A stretch of DNA of 64,000 bases from JL08 sp039969355 (GTDB lineage Bacteria; Pseudomonadota; Alphaproteobacteria; Rhodobacterales; Rhodobacteraceae). The stretch is taken from NCBI GenBank assembly GCA_039969355.1, contig JBDVOA010000012.1, positions 1 to 64,000 of the forward strand, read 5' to 3'. This document shows, in pieces, positions 26,625 through 35,666 of the stretch; the stretch's first letter is position 1, and each line of letters starts with the position of its first letter. Both the position numbers and the translations under genes were made by a program. The notes under the pieces are model-generated. The model saw only the letters and a program-made list of their open reading frames with translations, searched no databases and was not told the DNA's origin.

Positions 26625-27457
26625 TCGACCCTCTTGAAATACCGATCAGATCGCCACGTCCAGAAATACAACATTGAGTTACCAGCGGATGAGAACATGA
26701 TCCGATCCGCGCGACCAATCAGGTTCTCATAAGGCACAAACCCTACTCCACCGACACGCTGATCCAAGCGGCTGTCAGAAGAGTTGTCACGATTATCGCC
26801 CATAAAGAAATATTGGCCTTCAGGTACGGTGAAGACACCCGTGTTATCCGATGCCTGTTGGCCTGCGTTCAGTATTGTGTAGCTGACGCCATTGGGCAGG
26901 GTTTCAATCTGTCTCGATTTCTCACACACGCCTCCTTCGCCAACCGGCCCGTTTTCACAGCGCGGTCTGAGGTGCTGAGGTCCTTGAGGCAGCGCCAGTT
27001 CCGTGAACACACCGTCGTCTTGCAGTTTAACCGGCGTCCCGTTGATGTTCAGAACCGAGTTCTTCATTTGAATCCGGTCACCAGGGAGTCCAATTAACCG
27101 CTTAATGTAATCGCGCCCCGACACTGGATGCCGAAAAACCACGACATCACCTCGATCCGGGTCACCGGCAAACAGGCGGTTATTGCTTCCCTTGAACATG
27201 CCGCAGAGATCCTCTGCATCCACATCAAGGCCGACAGCAGGGATAATCACGCTGGGACAGGAAGCGTACGAATAGCCATAGGCCATCTTGTTGACGAAAA
27301 GGAAATCGCCAATGAGCAATGTCTCTTTCATCGATCCCGACGGTATCCAGAATGGCTGATAGAACAACGTGCGAAAAACGCCTGCGATAAGCAGCGCGTA
27401 GACAATCGTTTTGATCGTCTCGACAAATCCGTTTTGTGGCTTGGCCTCAGCCTTCAT
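26621..27457 (-). CDS. lepB: Signal peptidase I
   Basis: The 278-residue membrane protease has a single N-terminal membrane helix (about 15-34), the catalytic serine in IPSGSMKETLLIGDFLFVNK, the catalytic lysine in GRDYIKRLIGLPGDRI, and the box GDNRDNSSDSR. It cleaves Sec and Tat signal peptides on the periplasmic face. The gene starts 52 bases after acpS and overlaps rnc. Confidence 0.97.
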   Translation of the reverse strand: MKAEAKPQNGFVETIKTIVYALLIAGVFRTLFYQPFWIPSGSMKETLLIGDFLFVNKMAYGYSYASCPSVIIPAVGLDVDAEDLCGMFKGSNNRLFAGDPDRGDVVVFRHPVSGRDYIKRLIGLPGDRIQMKNSVLNINGTPVKLQDDGVFTELALPQGPQHLRPRCENGPVGEGGVCEKSRQIETLPNGVSYTILNAGQQASDNTGVFTVPEGQYFFMGDNRDNSSDSRLDQRVGGVGFVPYENLIGRADRIMFSSAGNSMLYFWTWRSDRYFKRVD

Positions 27458-27509
27458 TACGCCTCTCCAATCGAGGTAAGTTGGACCGCTACATGCGGGG
27501 CCGGGGGTG

Positions 27510-27911
27510 CTAAGTCAAGGGACGCGCTTCGATCAGAACAAAGGCCTGTGCCCAAGGGTGATCGTCCGTCAGTGTCACGTGAATAATTGCCTCATGGTTC
27601 GGCGGGGTCATCATTGAAAGGCGTTCTGCTGCCCAACCGGTCACGGCCATTACGGGCTGGCCAGAGTCCATATTGCTCACAGCCATGTCTTTCCACGCAA
27701 TCCCCATCCGTAAACCGGTGCCCAGTGCTTTGGAACATGCCTCTTTTGCAGCCCAGCGTTTGGCATAAGTACCTGCCGTATCTTTGCGCCGTTCGGCCTT
27801 GCGTTGCTCAATGTCAGTGAATACGCGGTTTCGAAACCGGTCACCGAACCTGTCAAGCGTTGCCTGAATACGTTCGATGTTCGCCAGATCAGTACCAATG
27901 CCCAGAATCAT
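27510..27911 (-). CDS. acpS: Holo-[acyl-carrier-protein] synthase
   Basis: The 133-residue trimeric enzyme moves 4'-phosphopantetheine from CoA to acyl carrier protein. It starts MILGIGTDLANIERIQ, with the Mg-binding Asp8, and has KRWAAKEACSKALGTG as the second active-site block. ATG 27911 is chosen because the fold begins there; an in-frame start at 27956 would add 15 residues that overlap the pdxJ end closely. It lies between pdxJ and lepB. Confidence 0.95.
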   Translation of the reverse strand: MILGIGTDLANIERIQATLDRFGDRFRNRVFTDIEQRKAERRKDTAGTYAKRWAAKEACSKALGTGLRMGIAWKDMAVSNMDSGQPVMAVTGWAAERLSMMTPPNHEAIIHVTLTDDHPWAQAFVLIEARPLT

Positions 27912-27963
27912 AGTGCCGCGGGGCCGTGATGATTGCCAGAGTGTTGCTTCGCGCATCGTCGGC

Positions 27964-28716
27964 TCACGTCCGCGCCTCGTCCATCAGCCGTCGCATTTCG
28001 GACATTGCGGGTTGCAAACCTCGAAAAATCGCTTCACCGATCAGGAAATGACCGATGTTCAGTTCCATTACCTCAGGGAATGCCGCAACCGGCGTAACTG
28101 TGTCGTAGGTTAGCCCGTGGCCGGCGTGCACTTCTAATCCCAACGAGTGAGCGAAAGCCGACATCTGTCCCAGTTTCTCCAGCTCAGCCAGGCTGGTTTC
28201 AATGTCACCCTCCGCGTGAGCATCACAGTAAGCACCAGTGTGAAGCTCGATCACCTGCGCCCCGATTCTATGCGCCGCCTCTATCTGGCGCGAGTCCGCC
28301 GCAATAAAGATAGAGACACGACAACCAGCTTCACGCAGTGGTGCAATGTAGTGGGCCAGATGGTTTTCCTCTCGTGCAACTTCCAACCCGCCCTCTGTTG
28401 TGCGTTCTTCACGCTTTTCCGGCACGATGCAGACGGCGTGTGGCTTGTGGCGCAAGGCGATCTGCTGCATTTCCGGCGTCGCAGCCATCTCAAAGTTCAA
28501 CGGGACCGTCAGAACCTCCATCAGACCCTCGATATCCTCGTCTGATATGTGGCGTCTGTCTTCCCGCAGGTGCGCGGTAATTCCGTCTGCGCCCGACTCT
28601 TGCGCAATGCGCGCAGCGCGCAATGGGTCTGGATATTTGCCGCCGCGCGCATTGCGCACAGTGGCGACGTGATCAATGTTCACACCAAGTCGCAATTGTC
28701 CTTCCGGATGCATCAT
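27964..28716 (-). CDS. pdxJ: Pyridoxine 5'-phosphate synthase
   Basis: The 250-residue TIM-barrel enzyme condenses 1-deoxyxylulose 5-phosphate with 3-amino-2-oxopropyl phosphate to pyridoxine 5'-phosphate. It has LGVNIDHVATVRNARGG, GADGITAHLREDRRHI and GLEVHAGHGLTYDTV. The pdxJ-acpS-lepB order is common in proteobacteria. One of two adjacent Met codons starts it. Confidence 0.96.
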   Translation of the reverse strand: MMHPEGQLRLGVNIDHVATVRNARGGKYPDPLRAARIAQESGADGITAHLREDRRHISDEDIEGLMEVLTVPLNFEMAATPEMQQIALRHKPHAVCIVPEKREERTTEGGLEVAREENHLAHYIAPLREAGCRVSIFIAADSRQIEAAHRIGAQVIELHTGAYCDAHAEGDIETSLAELEKLGQMSAFAHSLGLEVHAGHGLTYDTVTPVAAFPEVMELNIGHFLIGEAIFRGLQPAMSEMRRLMDEART

Positions 28717-28747
28717 GCGGCCCTTTCTTCACTGGATTCGGTTGAAC

Positions 28748-29404
28748 TTAGTCCGCTTTGCGTTTGGCGTCAGCCTTGGCAGCAGCTTTTTTTCTGATCG
28801 CTTCAAACTTGGCTTTGATACGGCCCTTGCGGCGATGCTGGTAGGCCCGAATAAGCGGAACGCTGAGGTAATAGAAAATTGTCGCCGTAAGAATGCCCGG
28901 CACAATGCCCCCGATCAGATAAGGAAAGAATATTTCCTGATAAAAGGCAGCCAGTCCAGTCCAGTCCATTTCGCGACCGGTGAACATTGCGAGCAGGTTG
29001 TCTTTGAGATCGCTGCCTGCATCAACGAATTTACCACCAAAAGAGCGGTGCTCCCTTTCGCTGAGTTCGGCACCCATCATCCAATGCCCCATCTTCAGAG
29101 AAACAAGCCCAATGGGAACATAGGTCAACGGATTGCCAAAGAACGTCGCCATCAATGCTGCCAACAAATTTCCCTGCATAACTCGTGCGAAGATCGCAGC
29201 CACCACAAAGTGAAATCCATAAAACGGGGTAAACGTCGTAAAGACACCGGCCCAAATACCCCGGGCGATGCGTTCGGGCGAATCCGGCAGACGGTGGACC
29301 CGGTGCCTGACGTATTGAAAAGCTCTTTTCCATCCGCCCTTGGGATAGAGCAGATCAACTACCCAGCGTAGCCAGCCCTTTTTATCGCGACGCTTGAATA
29401 CCAA
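28748..29404 (-). CDS. DUF2062 membrane protein
   Basis: The 218-residue protein has several hydrophobic segments and the DUF2062 core: SPERIARGIWAGVFTTFTPF, GNLLAALMATFFGNPLTYV and HWMMG. The C-terminus is very basic (Lys/Ala-rich). DUF2062 proteins are inner-membrane proteins of unknown function, often near (p)ppGpp or pdxJ genes in alphaproteobacteria. It starts 13 bases after rel. Confidence 0.88.
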   Translation of the reverse strand: MVFKRRDKKGWLRWVVDLLYPKGGWKRAFQYVRHRVHRLPDSPERIARGIWAGVFTTFTPFYGFHFVVAAIFARVMQGNLLAALMATFFGNPLTYVPIGLVSLKMGHWMMGAELSEREHRSFGGKFVDAGSDLKDNLLAMFTGREMDWTGLAAFYQEIFFPYLIGGIVPGILTATIFYYLSVPLIRAYQHRRKGRIKAKFEAIRKKAAAKADAKRKAD

Positions 29405-29417
29405 AAAAGTTTCCTTG

Positions 29418-31559
29418 TTACCGGCTTTCGTCCACTGTGATTTGCGATGCAGCGGGGTCCCTAAACCGTTCGATTGCCGCTACATGGCTTTCTGCTTCCA
29501 AAGCCAGCATAGCGGAGTGCAGATGTTCTACATCCCGCAACTGCAAATAAATCAGCAATCGGTAAAAGTCAGGTTTTCGGTCGAGAAACTCCAAATCAGA
29601 GATATTTGCTTTTTGCTCTCCGATCAACGTACATATCCGACCCAAGACACCCGCGTCGTTGCTGATCGTCAAATCCAAGGTGGCAGTATATATCGGCGGA
29701 TGGCGTCCGCGACGCCAGTGCAGGTCCAACCACCTGTTTGGCTGGTCATCATACTCGGTCAGGCGTTTACAGTCGATCGCGTGAATCATGACGCCCTTGC
29801 CGCGAAATGAAATGCCGACAATACGTTCCCCAGGCAAAGGAAGACAGCAAGGTGCGCGCTCAAACTTTTGCCCGACATCAAGGCCAATGACTGCACTTTC
29901 TTCGTCAATATGGTCACCTTTGGCGGGCACCAGATCTGGATAGACAGCTTGAACGACGCGGTGTCCGCTAAGTTCCCCGCTACCAAGTTGCGCCAACAGC
30001 GTTTCGCGATCATCGAGTCGCAAATGCCGGGCCGCGGTCAGCAGTGCTTTGTCAGTTGGACGTTTTCCGACGGTTACAAAGGCCGATCGAGCGAGCTCTT
30101 GCCCAAGTTTAATAAATCTTTCGCGATCGACTTCGCGCAGCGCCCTACGGATCGCGGCCTTTGCTTTGCCAGTGGTTGCAATTTCAAGCCAGGTCACCTG
30201 TGGCACTTGGCCTTCCGCGGTAATGATTTCAACAGATTGGCCGTTCTTGAGACGAGTCCAGAGCGGGACACGTAGTCCGTCTACCTTGGCACCGACGCAA
30301 GCACTACCGATGCGTGTGTGAATGGCATAAGCATAATCGATCGGCGTCGCGCCACGGGGCAACTTGATCACATCACCTGTCGGCGTGAAACAGAATACCT
30401 GATCCGAATACATTTCGAGCTTAACGGCTTCGAGAAAATCTTCATGATCGTCCTCGGCATCAAGATGCTCAGTGAGGGACGCAATCCACTTGGCCGGGTC
30501 CACGGCAAACGGGTTGTTTGATCGCACGCCATCGCGGTACGACCAATGGGCCGCAACCCCGGTTTCGGCCACATCATGCATCTGGCTGGTGCGGATTTGA
30601 ACTTCCACACGTTTTCCATCTCGCCCTGATACAGTTGTGTGGATCGATCTGTACCCGTTGGTCTTCGGTTGGCTGATGTAATCCTTGAAACGGCCTGGAA
30701 CGGCCCGCCATCGTTGATGGATCGCGCCCATAGCGCGATAGCAGTCCTCTTCACTGGTCGTGATAACACGAAAGCCATAGATGTCAGAAAGGCGTGAGAA
30801 TCCTTGTTCCTTTTCCTGCATCTTGCGCCAGATTGAAAAGGGCTTCTTTGCCCTTCCATAAACTTCTGCAGTAACACCGGCCTTCTCAAGCTCCGAAATC
30901 ATGTCGCCAGTGATGCGATGAATCACGTCACCTGTTTCGCGTTGCAAGGTAATAAAACGCCGAATGATGCTGGCACGCCGATCTGGATTGAGCACGCGAA
31001 ATGCAAGATCCTCCAATTCGTCGCGCATCCACTGCATCCCCATACGGCCGGCCAATGGGGCGTAAATATCCATCGTCTCACGCGCCTTCTGAATCTGTTT
31101 TTCAGAGCGCATGGACTTGATTGTTCGCATATTGTGCAAGCGGTCGGCCAATTTGACCAGAATCACCCGCAAATCCTTAGACATCGCAAAAAATAGTTTT
31201 CTAAAATTTTCGGCCTGTTTGGTTTCAGTACTGGATAACTGAAGGTTAGTCAGCTTTGTGACGCCATCTACCAATTCGGCCACCTCATCGCCGAAAATAG
31301 TGGCCACTTCAGAATAGGACGCTTGAGTGTCCTCAATCGTGTCATGCAACAATGCGGTGATGATGGTGGCATCATCAAGCCGTTGTTCCGTGAGAATGGC
31401 TGCAACCGCAACAGGGTGGCTGAAATACGGCTCACCAGAGTGACGAAACTGCCCCTCATGCATGTCTTGGCCGTAATCATAGGCGGCCCGGATCAAAGTA
31501 TCGTTTGTCTTTGGGTTGTAGGTGCGGACCAGGGCGATCAGGTCATCTGGTGCTATCAT
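29418..31559 (-). CDS. rel: Bifunctional (p)ppGpp synthetase/hydrolase
   Basis: The 713-residue protein has an N-terminal HD hydrolase domain (SHPVAVAAIL, then HDTIEDT), a synthetase domain with RFKDYISQPKTNGYRSIHT, a TGS domain (VFCFTPTGDVIKLPRGATPIDYAYAIHT, in two segments) and a C-terminal ACT domain. The RFKD motif is the RxKD type found in bifunctional Rel/SpoT enzymes rather than in RelA. It is the likely sole long RSH protein controlling the stringent response. It sits 30 bases after rpoZ, as in many proteobacteria. Confidence 0.96.
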   Translation of the reverse strand: MIAPDDLIALVRTYNPKTNDTLIRAAYDYGQDMHEGQFRHSGEPYFSHPVAVAAILTEQRLDDATIITALLHDTIEDTQASYSEVATIFGDEVAELVDGVTKLTNLQLSSTETKQAENFRKLFFAMSKDLRVILVKLADRLHNMRTIKSMRSEKQIQKARETMDIYAPLAGRMGMQWMRDELEDLAFRVLNPDRRASIIRRFITLQRETGDVIHRITGDMISELEKAGVTAEVYGRAKKPFSIWRKMQEKEQGFSRLSDIYGFRVITTSEEDCYRAMGAIHQRWRAVPGRFKDYISQPKTNGYRSIHTTVSGRDGKRVEVQIRTSQMHDVAETGVAAHWSYRDGVRSNNPFAVDPAKWIASLTEHLDAEDDHEDFLEAVKLEMYSDQVFCFTPTGDVIKLPRGATPIDYAYAIHTRIGSACVGAKVDGLRVPLWTRLKNGQSVEIITAEGQVPQVTWLEIATTGKAKAAIRRALREVDRERFIKLGQELARSAFVTVGKRPTDKALLTAARHLRLDDRETLLAQLGSGELSGHRVVQAVYPDLVPAKGDHIDEESAVIGLDVGQKFERAPCCLPLPGERIVGISFRGKGVMIHAIDCKRLTEYDDQPNRWLDLHWRRGRHPPIYTATLDLTISNDAGVLGRICTLIGEQKANISDLEFLDRKPDFYRLLIYLQLRDVEHLHSAMLALEAESHVAAIERFRDPAASQITVDESR

Positions 31560-31589
31560 TCGGTCCGCCGCACTCTACATCTGGCAGGT

Positions 31590-31943
31590 TCAGCCCTGCC
31601 CTTGTGCTTCCATAAGGGCACGCAGCAGTTTCTCTTCGGACATATCGTCCTCTGCCGGCTTGTCAACTTCAGCACCCATGAGCAATGCCATGGCATCTTC
31701 CTCAGGTTCGTCTACTTCGATCTGAGTCTGGTTGCTTTCAATCAGACGCTCACGCAGGTCCGCAGCGCTTTGGGTCTCGTCGGCAATCTCGCGCAGGGAA
31801 ACAACGGGATTTTTGTCATTGTCGCGGTCTACAGTTGCCGCAGATCCCGCTGATATTTCGCGGGCGCGATGAGCAGCCAGCATAACCAGCTCAAAACGAT
31901 TTGGAACCTTGTCGACGCAGTCTTCTACAGTTACGCGGGCCAT
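31590..31943 (-). CDS. rpoZ: RNA polymerase omega subunit
   Basis: The 117-residue protein starts MARVTVEDCVDKVPNRFELVM, followed by AAHRAREISAG and DNDKNPVVSLREIAD, the canonical omega sequence. The C-terminal 45 residues are acidic and typical for alphaproteobacteria. Omega assists beta' folding and, in other bacteria, forms a ppGpp site, which suits its place before rel. A good promoter lies about 40 bases upstream. Confidence 0.96.
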   Translation of the reverse strand: MARVTVEDCVDKVPNRFELVMLAAHRAREISAGSAATVDRDNDKNPVVSLREIADETQSAADLRERLIESNQTQIEVDEPEEDAMALLMGAEVDKPAEDDMSEEKLLRALMEAQGQG

Positions 31944-31981
31944 GGGCGCTCCAGTGTCTCAAAATTCAGTCAGAAGTGGCG

Positions 31982-32010
31982 TATCTAGGCGGATTTTACG
32001 CGCTTGACAA
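31982..32010 (-). promoter_or_regulatory. Candidate sigma-70 promoter for rpoZ-rel
   Basis: On the minus strand TTGTCA (32010-32005), a 17-base spacer and TAGATA (31987-31982) lie about 39 bases before the rpoZ start. Both hexamers and the spacing are near consensus, which makes this one of the better promoter matches in the window. Confidence 0.55.
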
Positions 32011-32030
32011 GCGATAATCCAATCCTTCGG

Positions 32031-32639
32031 TCACAGTCTTTTTATCTCGGTCTTCGCGTCGCCTGGCAAGTCGTCCATTAACTGCCTGATGCTGCGATTG
32101 AGTAGTGGGTGAATCCATGCCGGCGCTACATCAGCTAGCGGCACAAGAACGAAACTCCGATCCTGAAGCCGTGGGTGCGGCAGGATTAGTTGGTCAGGTA
32201 TCGCTTGAATTTGCTCATCCGGCGAAAGCGCGCGCCAACGGTCTTGAGTTGCACGATCCGGCAAGATGTTGTCCCCCAAGGCAATCAGATCCAGATCCAG
32301 CGTTCTTTGGCCCCAGCGCTGTTTCCGGGCTCGACCGAACTCTTCCTCTAATTGATGCAGAGCTTGCAAAATTCCCCCTGCATCCAGATCGGTTGTCAAA
32401 ACCGCAGCTGCATTTACGTAGTCAGGTCCTGCACCACTCGGAAAACAGGGTGTAGCATAGAACGCGCTTAACGCCTTGAGGCGTAGGCCAAAATCGCGAA
32501 ATCTCTGCGCCGCACATGCGATCGTTTTAGCAGGTTTTCCGGCCTCAGAGGGCATATTTCCCCCAAGTGCAACTAACGCAAGGTCACCCATTGCCATAGC
32601 CCCATTGCTTGTCTTAAAGGCATTTCGGACTTGCGACAT
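32031..32639 (-). CDS. folK: 6-hydroxymethyl-7,8-dihydropterin pyrophosphokinase
   Basis: The protein is 202 residues from ATG 32639; starts at Met15 or Met17 would remove a poorly conserved leader and may be the true ones. The HPPK pattern is ALVALGGNMPS, FYATPCFPSGAGPDYVNAAAVL, then GQRTLDLDLIALGDNIL and LPHPRLQDRSFVLVPLADVAP. The enzyme makes the pyrophosphorylated pterin for folate synthesis. It is divergent from the NYN gene. Confidence 0.93.
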   Translation of the reverse strand: MSQVRNAFKTSNGAMAMGDLALVALGGNMPSEAGKPAKTIACAAQRFRDFGLRLKALSAFYATPCFPSGAGPDYVNAAAVLTTDLDAGGILQALHQLEEEFGRARKQRWGQRTLDLDLIALGDNILPDRATQDRWRALSPDEQIQAIPDQLILPHPRLQDRSFVLVPLADVAPAWIHPLLNRSIRQLMDDLPGDAKTEIKRL

Positions 32640-32733
32640 CTGGAAAAAAACCTAAATAATAGACCGACGTTTCGACAATTTAAGTACTCACTCACTATTA
32701 TCCTATCGAAGCGTGTTACCGAAGGGACAATTT

Positions 32734-33309
32734 ATGTTTTATAAAGACGAACGGCTTGCGCTGTTCATCGATGGTTCCAACCTATACGCTGCGGCGAAAT
32801 CCCTAGGCTTTGATATCGATTACAAGCTACTGCGCCAGGAATTTATGCGACGGGGCAAATTGCTCAGGGCATTTTACTACACCGCCTTGCTGGAAAACGA
32901 TGAATACTCTCCAATTCGCCCATTGGTCGATTGGCTGCATTACAACGGTTTCTCGATGGTGACAAAGCCTGCCAAAGAATACACCGACAGCATGGGACGC
33001 CGGAAAGTCAAAGGCAATATGGACATCGAATTGGCGGTGGATGCGATGGAACTCGCGCCGCATGTCGATCATATCGTTCTATTCTCGGGCGACGGTGATT
33101 TCCGACCGCTGATCGAAAGCCTTCAACGCCAAGGCGTTCGCGTATCAGTAGTGTCAACTATTCGCAGCCATCCCCCAATGATATCGGACGAATTGCGCCG
33201 ACAGGCAGATAACTTCATCGAACTCGACGAGTTGAAAGACGTTATTGGACGCCCCGCACGCGAACCGTATGTGGAGCGCGAAACCGCAGAAGACGCCGGC
33301 GCTGACTGA
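32734..33309 (+). CDS. NYN-domain protein (LabA/DUF88-like putative ribonuclease)
   Basis: The 191-residue protein has the NYN (PIN-like) core with FIDGSNLYAAAKSLG, the acidic block KVKGNMDIELAVDAM and VLFSGDGDFRPLI. The conserved aspartates match a Mg-dependent nuclease centre. LabA-like proteins are thought to cut or bind RNA, but no substrate is known. ATG 32734 with GAAGGGA upstream is preferred to the in-frame start at 32713. It is divergent from folK with a 94-base gap. Confidence 0.9.
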   Translation: MFYKDERLALFIDGSNLYAAAKSLGFDIDYKLLRQEFMRRGKLLRAFYYTALLENDEYSPIRPLVDWLHYNGFSMVTKPAKEYTDSMGRRKVKGNMDIELAVDAMELAPHVDHIVLFSGDGDFRPLIESLQRQGVRVSVVSTIRSHPPMISDELRRQADNFIELDELKDVIGRPAREPYVERETAEDAGAD

Positions 33310-33515
33310 GAGGCGTTTTCCGCAAGAGTCAGTCGGGGCCGAATTCTCAGCGAACAAGTTCATCGAGCCCTCCGAAAGGCCCGCGGTTGTCTCTCGACAC
33401 TTCCTATGGTTGCAGTTCACTCAGCCCCGGACCGAATTCCAAGGTGCGTTGCACGACTTCAATCTCTTTACCATCTGCGGCGCACGTCTTACCTGTCGTT
33501 TCAGGAGACAACAAA

Positions 33516-34466
33516 ATGACTCAGAAATCTCTTACGCTTTACCTCGCTGCGCCACGTGGTTTCTGCGCAGGTGTGGATAGGGCGATCAAGATCGTCGAGA
33601 TGGCAATAGAAAAATGGGGGGCGCCCGTCTACGTTCGTCACGAGATCGTCCACAACAAATTTGTTGTCGACAGTTTGCGCGCGAAAGGTGCGGTGTTTGT
33701 TGAGGAACTGGATCAGTGCCCGAACGACAGGCCCGTCATTTTTTCAGCCCACGGCGTTCCCAAATCAGTACCGGCGGCAGCGACCGCCCGCAAAATGATC
33801 TTTGTGGATGCCACTTGCCCGCTGGTCAGTAAGGTCCACATCGAAGCACAACGTCATTCTGACAACGGCTTGCAAATGATCATGATCGGACATGAGGGAC
33901 ACCCGGAAACAGTTGGGACCATGGGGCAATTGCGCGACGGCGAGGTGCTTCTTGTCGAAACTGTTGAAGATGTTGCAAACGTTAAAGTTCGCAACCCGGA
34001 TCAGCTCGCTTATGTCACCCAAACCACTCTTTCGGTAGATGACACCGCCGATATTGTCGCTGCACTGCAAAGCCGTTTTCCACAGATAACGGGGCCACAC
34101 AAAGAAGACATCTGCTATGCAACGACGAACCGGCAGGAAGCGGTCAAGGCGATGGCGCCGAACTGTGACGCCATGCTAGTTGTCGGTGCCCCCAATTCCT
34201 CTAACTCGCGCCGTCTCGTCGAGGTTGGTGCACGGGCCGGTTGCGCCTACGCACAGCTTGTGCAGCGCGCAACCGACATCGACTGGCGCGCCCTACAAGG
34301 CGTCACGACCGTGGGCATAACGGCCGGGGCATCAGCCCCGGAATTGCTTGTGAACGAAGTGATCGATGCTTTCCGGTCGCACTTTGATGTAACCGTAGAA
34401 TATGTCGAGACAGCAGTAGAAAATGTCGAATTCAAGGTGCCTCGGGTTTTGCGCGAACCTGCATGA
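33516..34466 (+). CDS. ispH: 4-hydroxy-3-methylbut-2-enyl diphosphate reductase
   Basis: The 316-residue iron-sulfur enzyme performs the last step of the MEP isoprenoid pathway. The three cluster cysteines are in PRGFCAGV (Cys17), DATCPLV and DICYATTNRQ, and the substrate loop is GAPNSSNSRRLVE. ATG 33516 follows AGGAG; the 206 bases upstream hold no gene, and an upstream in-frame ATG would add 43 unconserved residues. Confidence 0.97.
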   Translation: MTQKSLTLYLAAPRGFCAGVDRAIKIVEMAIEKWGAPVYVRHEIVHNKFVVDSLRAKGAVFVEELDQCPNDRPVIFSAHGVPKSVPAAATARKMIFVDATCPLVSKVHIEAQRHSDNGLQMIMIGHEGHPETVGTMGQLRDGEVLLVETVEDVANVKVRNPDQLAYVTQTTLSVDDTADIVAALQSRFPQITGPHKEDICYATTNRQEAVKAMAPNCDAMLVVGAPNSSNSRRLVEVGARAGCAYAQLVQRATDIDWRALQGVTTVGITAGASAPELLVNEVIDAFRSHFDVTVEYVETAVENVEFKVPRVLREPA

Positions 34467-34514
34467 GAACGATCCACATCACATTTTGACATTCCGCAGC
34501 CGGAGGTTTTCGTA

Positions 34515-35108
34515 GTGAGCGATCCTGAAACGATCAAAGTCTATGATGCGCGAGCGGAAGAATACGCGCAGATGTCGAGTGAAGAAAATTTCGCCGACCC
34601 TAGGTTGGAGACATTCATCACAAGCATGCCAACAGAGGCGCGGGTCCTTGATATCGGATGCGGCCCCGGACAGGCCGCCGCACGTATGGCTCAGGCAGGT
34701 TTGAGAGTAGAGGCAACCGATGCCTCCGCTGAAATGGCTGAAAGGGCCAACAAATTGGATGGCGTGACAGCTTGGCAAGCCACATTTGACGAAATAACAG
34801 GGACCGCAATCTATGATGGCATCTGGGCCAATTTCTGCCTTCTCCATGCACCACGAACAGATATGCCTCGCCATCTGGCTGCGCTGCGAACTGCGCTGAA
34901 ACCTGACGGCATATTTCACATCGGTATGAAGCTCGGCACTGGAGAAGCCCGTGACAGTATCGGACGACTATACACTTACTATTCCCAGGACGAATTGACC
35001 AACCTGCTGACAGAGGCAAATCTTGTCGTCACAGACGCCGCAACAGGTCGCACAAAAGGTCTGGATGGAACCATGGCAGATTGGGTAACGCTGGCTGCGC
35101 ATGCCTAA
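34515..35108 (+). CDS. Class I SAM-dependent methyltransferase
   Basis: The 197-residue protein has motif I VLDIGCGPGQAAARMAQAG, the acidic residue in EATDASAEM and WANFCLLHAPR as motif IV/post-I. The substrate is unknown; the family includes small-molecule and tellurite-resistance-type methylases. The start is GTG 34515 with a strong GGAGG eight bases upstream. Its end overlaps rnhA by 8 bases, so the two are coupled. Confidence 0.9.
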   Translation: MSDPETIKVYDARAEEYAQMSSEENFADPRLETFITSMPTEARVLDIGCGPGQAAARMAQAGLRVEATDASAEMAERANKLDGVTAWQATFDEITGTAIYDGIWANFCLLHAPRTDMPRHLAALRTALKPDGIFHIGMKLGTGEARDSIGRLYTYYSQDELTNLLTEANLVVTDAATGRTKGLDGTMADWVTLAAHA

Positions 35109-35571
35109 GCTTATCGCATATACAGACGGTGCCTGTTCCGGCAATCCTGGTCCAGGGGGCTGGGGAGTTCTGCTGCGTGCTATGAATGGTGACCAAATCG
35201 TTAAGGAACGCGAGCTTTGTGGCGGCGAAGCAGACACAACAAACAATCGTATGGAACTGCTTGCGGCGATCCACACCCTCGAAGCTTTGGCGCGACCCAG
35301 CGAAATCACAATCGTGACCGATAGTCAGTATGTCAAAAATGGCGTAACAAGCTGGATCCATGGCTGGAAGAAAAACGGCTGGAAGACTGCCGCCAAACAG
35401 CCGGTAAAGAATGCGGAACTATGGCAACGGCTTGACGATGCACAATCCCGCCACAGTGTCATTTGGGAGTGGGTCAAGGGCCACGCAGGCCACCCGGAAA
35501 ATGAACGCGCCGATGAACTGGCCCGATCAGGCATGGCTCCGTTCAAACCGAACGCTCCAGAAAAAAGTTAG
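35101..35571 (+). CDS. rnhA: Ribonuclease HI
   Basis: The 156-residue enzyme removes RNA from RNA-DNA hybrids. It has YTDGACSGNPGPGGWGVLL with the first catalytic Asp, the Glu in TNNRMELLAAI, the Asp in VTDSQYVKNGV, and the C-terminal VKGHAGHPENERADELAR. It overlaps the methyltransferase gene. Confidence 0.97.
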   Translation: MPKLIAYTDGACSGNPGPGGWGVLLRAMNGDQIVKERELCGGEADTTNNRMELLAAIHTLEALARPSEITIVTDSQYVKNGVTSWIHGWKKNGWKTAAKQPVKNAELWQRLDDAQSRHSVIWEWVKGHAGHPENERADELARSGMAPFKPNAPEKS

Positions 35572-35666
35572 CTAAACCGGCAAAACCGCAGGTGCCTTTG
35601 GTCCGCAATCATGTGCATTCAGCCAAGACCACAGCGCGTTTAACCGGTTGTCTTCAGTTTGATAGA